64,000 bases of DNA, taken from assembly GCA_036873755.1 (NCBI GenBank), contig JAVTVY010020343.1, positions 1 to 64,000 of the forward strand. Reading direction: 5' to 3'. The notes beneath the pieces were generated by a model. It worked only from the letters and a program-made list of their open reading frames with translations, did no database searches and had not been told where the DNA came from. Positions 60,759 through 64,000 of this stretch are shown here, piece by piece. A program made the translations under genes and the position numbers. Source of the stretch: Hanleya hanleyi (lineage: Eukaryota > Mollusca > Polyplacophora > Lepidopleurida > Hanleyidae). Position 1 is the stretch's first letter. Every line of letters begins with the position of its first letter.

Positions 60759-62294
60759 GTTAGGTCACTTTGAATTGTTGCCAAAATGATAAAATATCTC
60801 AGAAATAAGCATCAAAAATTGAATTTTCTCAAGAAAAGATGTGACATTACATCGAAACATGATTCTGATTAAGGATGTCATGTCTTAGAATATTTATATT
60901 CTATGGCCTCATGCGGAAAAGTCGAATGTGATATCAACAGTAATATGCACATGTTCTCCAGGAGGCGATGCTACGACGGCGACAGTGCGATGATACGATG
61001 ACAAATGTGAAAACGTAATCCAGTTTTTCGTATTGAACGATATCGACACAGAGTATATGATGAAAAATAACAGTCATAGGTTCGCACTGATAGATCTTTA
61101 GATAAGCCCAGTAAGTGAAACATCTGAGAAACTACGATGGCTGAAATCAGCCACCCTAGTTCCTGTTTGATTTGATTGGGTTGATCCACATACAATATGG
61201 GCTGTGATTTAGGACATGCATATATACTACCTATCTCCGTCAGAATTTCTGGGTTAGGTTTCCGCTTTACTCATATGAGCATCTCACGTTGGTAGATTGC
61301 AGAATTCTCGAGTTTTCTCCTATAAACCGGCATGAAAACTTAGCACACATTACACACAATTGCCCTTCTTTTTGTAGTGGCCACGACACGATAAGACATG
61401 ATCACAACATAATAAGACGTTATTTATTTAGTGTTTTGGCCATCGAGATCATTCTCGTTAATATGCTGAACAATTTTATTGATAAGTTGTCTCCCTTCCT
61501 CCATCGGATACACCACTTGCCTCGAAGAGTTGTTTCCCCGCTATGCACCTTTATTTTAGAACATCTCATTAATCTAGAAATGATTGATCAATATACGCTT
61601 AGGGATATCGGATGGGAACTTAAATGCAGTCAACCGTCCAAGACTTTTACTGAATTAACCTAAAATAACCAGTAAAAGATGCAATTTTACGCGAACGCAC
61701 TGCGAACATGCCAAATTGCAAATGAGACATTTTAGACAAGCTCAAATGATTTGCAATAAATAGCTGCTTCGGCCCTTAAATACCCCATCTGTGCTTCCCT
61801 GGATATTCTCTTAGTATATCTCTAAACCCGTCTTTGTCTCATTCTCCCTATTCAAGTCGGTATAATCAGCCCTGCTGGAAAGCGTACTATGTGCAACTAA
61901 CAACTAACATATTCGGAGAGGTGACGAATGCTATTCGGAAAGCCTGTTAAAACAACGTTTTCGTCCTGCTGGAGGCTCTTGACCGAGTGAAAATAACGGA
62001 TGTTCGAATCTGTCATGACTCGACTTTGTCAGATTAGCTTCGGTGGGGCCTTTCTCTATACAGTGTGAGATCAAGGTCTCGGCGCCAAGCCATTCACCAG
62101 CCGCAGTTGTTAGAAAAATGCTGGACAGCTCATATTTTCCGGAGCCGTTACACATGGGAGAAACAATACTCGATATTTTCGGGAAAACGTCGATGTCCTG
62201 AATATTTTCGTGAAATTCATCCATATTTGAAAAAAGGCTGATTCTGGCAAGACAACGGGTGCATCGGCCCAAATACAGACGAACAACCAACGTT
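60759..62294. other. Intergenic, no gene recognised
   Basis: Open frames of 124 codons (61289-61663, +) and 127 codons (61931-62314, -) have no domain I recognise. No repeats with clear borders were seen. Confidence 0.45.
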
Positions 62295-62704
62295 ACAAGC
62301 GTCTGGTCGATCATTCACTATTCAACCGTCGTCCATTGAAGAATACCCGCGTCCATAATCCAAAGACCCATTCAACATGCCATATAACAGCATTAGCACA
62401 AAATGCTAAACCATAGTATACAAAAACATAGGCTAGTTTCCTGCAAGAGAGAAGGGTCAACAGTTTTCAAAGATGCTGGCAAGACATCATGATGTTACAA
62501 TAATATCAAATCCGTATCGCTGGTCAGTATTCTTAATCCATATGATATTCGTTGTAAAGTCGTCATCTAGAGAATGACGTGTCTGTCACGCTTTGATTGT
62601 GACTGTTCATATGAACACCGTGAGGATCTTAAGTACATGGGTTCATACGGCCCCTAGCCCCGGGTTAAGCGGAATTAGACAAAATTTACGAAACGTATCG
62701 CCAA
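62295..62704 (+). repeat. Dispersed repeat family, copy B
   Basis: This is a direct-orientation relative of 24060-24475 that lacks a ~20-bp stretch (AAATTCAAAAAGACAATC region). The 3' halves (GTACATGGGTTCATACGGCC) are nearly identical, suggesting moderately recent dispersal. Confidence 0.75.
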
Positions 62705-62804
62705 AGATCTTGCACACTACGTTCGTATTTTGCTATCAGCATGCAATATGTATCGCCAATTTTGAGAACCTTTGAGTGGAGGCGCTTGGTGGTGTAGCCC
62801 TGTT

Positions 62805-63062
62805 TTATATGTTTCTGCAATAATGTTTTGTGACGTTGATTAAATCGTCACATTTAACACAGGATCTAGCAAATACTACTAGACGAGATTTGTATACGCC
62901 ATATGCAGGTCCTACTGTGATATTACTGTCTAGAATGGGATAGTTTACGATGTCATCTCTTTTGTCGCTGGCTATAGATTTAGTATAGTTATATGAAATG
63001 CAAGGCGGTTCTGTGAACTTAAAATAGTTTGGTGCAGCGTTGCGTACCTTTATCTGCATCAT
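62805..63062 (-). pseudogene. Retroelement-like ORF fragment 1
   Basis: The 85-codon frame contains NYFKFTEPPCISYNYTKSIA. This closely parallels a segment of the neighbouring frame at 63208-63657. I recall this pattern (F-x-EPPxISYxYTKxIAS) from a widespread mobile-element ORF in molluscs and cnidarians, usually followed by a KIFNYK motif that is degraded here. The assignment to a specific retroelement class is from memory and weak. Confidence 0.4.
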
Positions 63063-63207
63063 TCAGGATTCGTTGTATATCTCTGGCTATAAGATTTAAA
63101 GCATACAGGACGGTACGTAAGCTATGTATACTATAGGGTGTTTTAGTTAAACCCACTAAGTAATTTAAAGTGATATGATCGTGATTCAACGCACTATTAA
63201 ACGTTCT

Positions 63208-63657
63208 TCAACCATGGCTGCGATGTCTCCGTTGGTGAGGTTTAAATAGCTGGGTAATATTGGATATATTTGAACGGCGGTTTGTAGCATTGCCGAATCC
63301 TATGATATTATCATTTAAACCACACGGAAACACTGACCCAAGTTCTAGCACGTAGAATAGTTCCCGCTCTCGGATTTTTCTCCCAAATCCAAAGGGGGAA
63401 TCCTTGGTAGATGGATTGCTGTTCAGAAAGGGGTAGTTTACAATGTCGAAATTGTAATTATCTCTTTTGTGGCTGGCTGTAGATTTAGTAATCTTATATG
63501 AAACGCAAGGGGATTCTGTGAACTTAAAATAGTTTGTTACAACACTATGTACCTCTGAATCATTCATGATTCGTGATAAATTAATTATGTCCAGTCCTTT
63601 ATCCAAGTAGTTGAGTTTCAAGAAAGGCCGGTCTTGGGATGTGTCGATTATGCTCAT
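63208..63657 (-). pseudogene. Retroelement-like ORF fragment 2
   Basis: The 149-codon frame reads FLKLNYLDKGLDIINLSRI, then NYFKFTESPCVSYKITKSTA. It is paralogous to the frame at 62805-63062 in the same orientation, and the DNA similarity extends over about 150 bp. Two adjacent decayed copies of the same ORF segment imply a tandem duplication or two insertions. The remainder (63208-63400) has no recognisable motif. Confidence 0.45.
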
Positions 63658-64000
63658 TGGACGATACGATCGAAAATACGCTATATCTTGACAAACTTTA
63701 GTGATTGCGGGGAATTATTATGTCGTTAGTCTTTCGTGATATATACCAGTTGGTGATTCGAACTTCGAAGTATTGATAAAAGTTAGAGACTTCACTGTTT
63801 AAAGCCTGTGACTTTCCAACGGAGCTCCACAAAACTCGGTGTTGCCCAGTCTGACGTGTCTGACGAGCATTTGATGGTTGGAGACAAGGCTAACGGTCGT
63901 TCACGAACGTCTGGCTTCAGTTCCGAGATAAACCAAGTTACAGGCGAAAAGAAAATATATTTCACCTACCCTAACCAGGAAATATAAATATGTCAGTCTG

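Overview
The window is eukaryotic, repeat-dense and gene-poor. It looks like an invertebrate, probably a gastropod mollusc. The evidence is long non-coding stretches, many 5'-truncated non-LTR retrotransposon tails, many MITE and foldback elements, and a SINE/LINE tail motif (near 33643 and, reversed, near 56963) that I recall from abalone-like gastropods. The taxon is an inference. There are no operons, CRISPR arrays, prophages or bacterial-type genes.

Only one host gene is convincing: a RASSF9/RASSF10-type scaffold protein (49891-51294, +). It has an N-terminal RA domain, coiled coils, and a C-terminal DSDTGLSSMHS block ending in a PDZ-ligand-like ETLV. A splice acceptor appears to sit directly before its ATG.

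Layout. 0.1-0.5 kb: small foldback repeat. 1.7-2.1 kb: LINE 3' end. 2.2-10.4 kb: a 39-bp minisatellite of roughly 130 units, interrupted by a 2.3-kb DNA transposon (3813-6137, CAGGGG termini, 6-bp target duplication, BED-like zinc-finger ORF) and by a truncated LINE (9376-9890). 11.06-11.24 kb: MITE. 12.37-13.24 kb: near-perfect palindrome with 368-bp arms. 13.33-13.53 kb: TA-flanked MITE. 13.5-20.9 kb: nothing recognised. 20.87-23.99 kb: two nested foldback elements, each with target duplications. 24.06-24.48 kb: dispersed repeat, with copies at 62.3 kb and 10.6 kb. 25.36-27.88 kb: element with 402-bp inverted arms and AGGTCA-rich degenerate repeats. 31.25-33.20 kb: element with long AT-rich inverted ends. 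33.6 kb: SINE-like tail. 35.3-36.1 kb: tandem duplication. 37.0-39.5 kb: TTGTCC clusters, TTAA-type repeats with paired CRE palindromes, a tRNA-like remnant and a perfect hairpin. 40.55-41.47 kb: element with ~160-bp tandem units. 43.7-46.6 kb: 46-bp minisatellite with a TTAA-flanked MITE in its edge. 49.9-51.3 kb: RASSF gene. 53.5-54.5 kb: foldback element. 56.1-57.0 kb: 74-76-bp tandem repeat abutting a decayed LINE (56963-60758, -) that is itself split by a DNA element containing a third inverted repeat. 62.3-63.7 kb: dispersed repeat and retroelement-like ORF fragments.

Apart from the RASSF gene, the window is a record of mobile-element insertion, nesting and tandem-repeat expansion. I did not find a convincing new enzymatic or defence system. 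The most unusual structures are the interrupted 39-bp array, the palindrome at 12.4-13.2 kb and the nested foldback elements whose own terminal repeats are palindromic.
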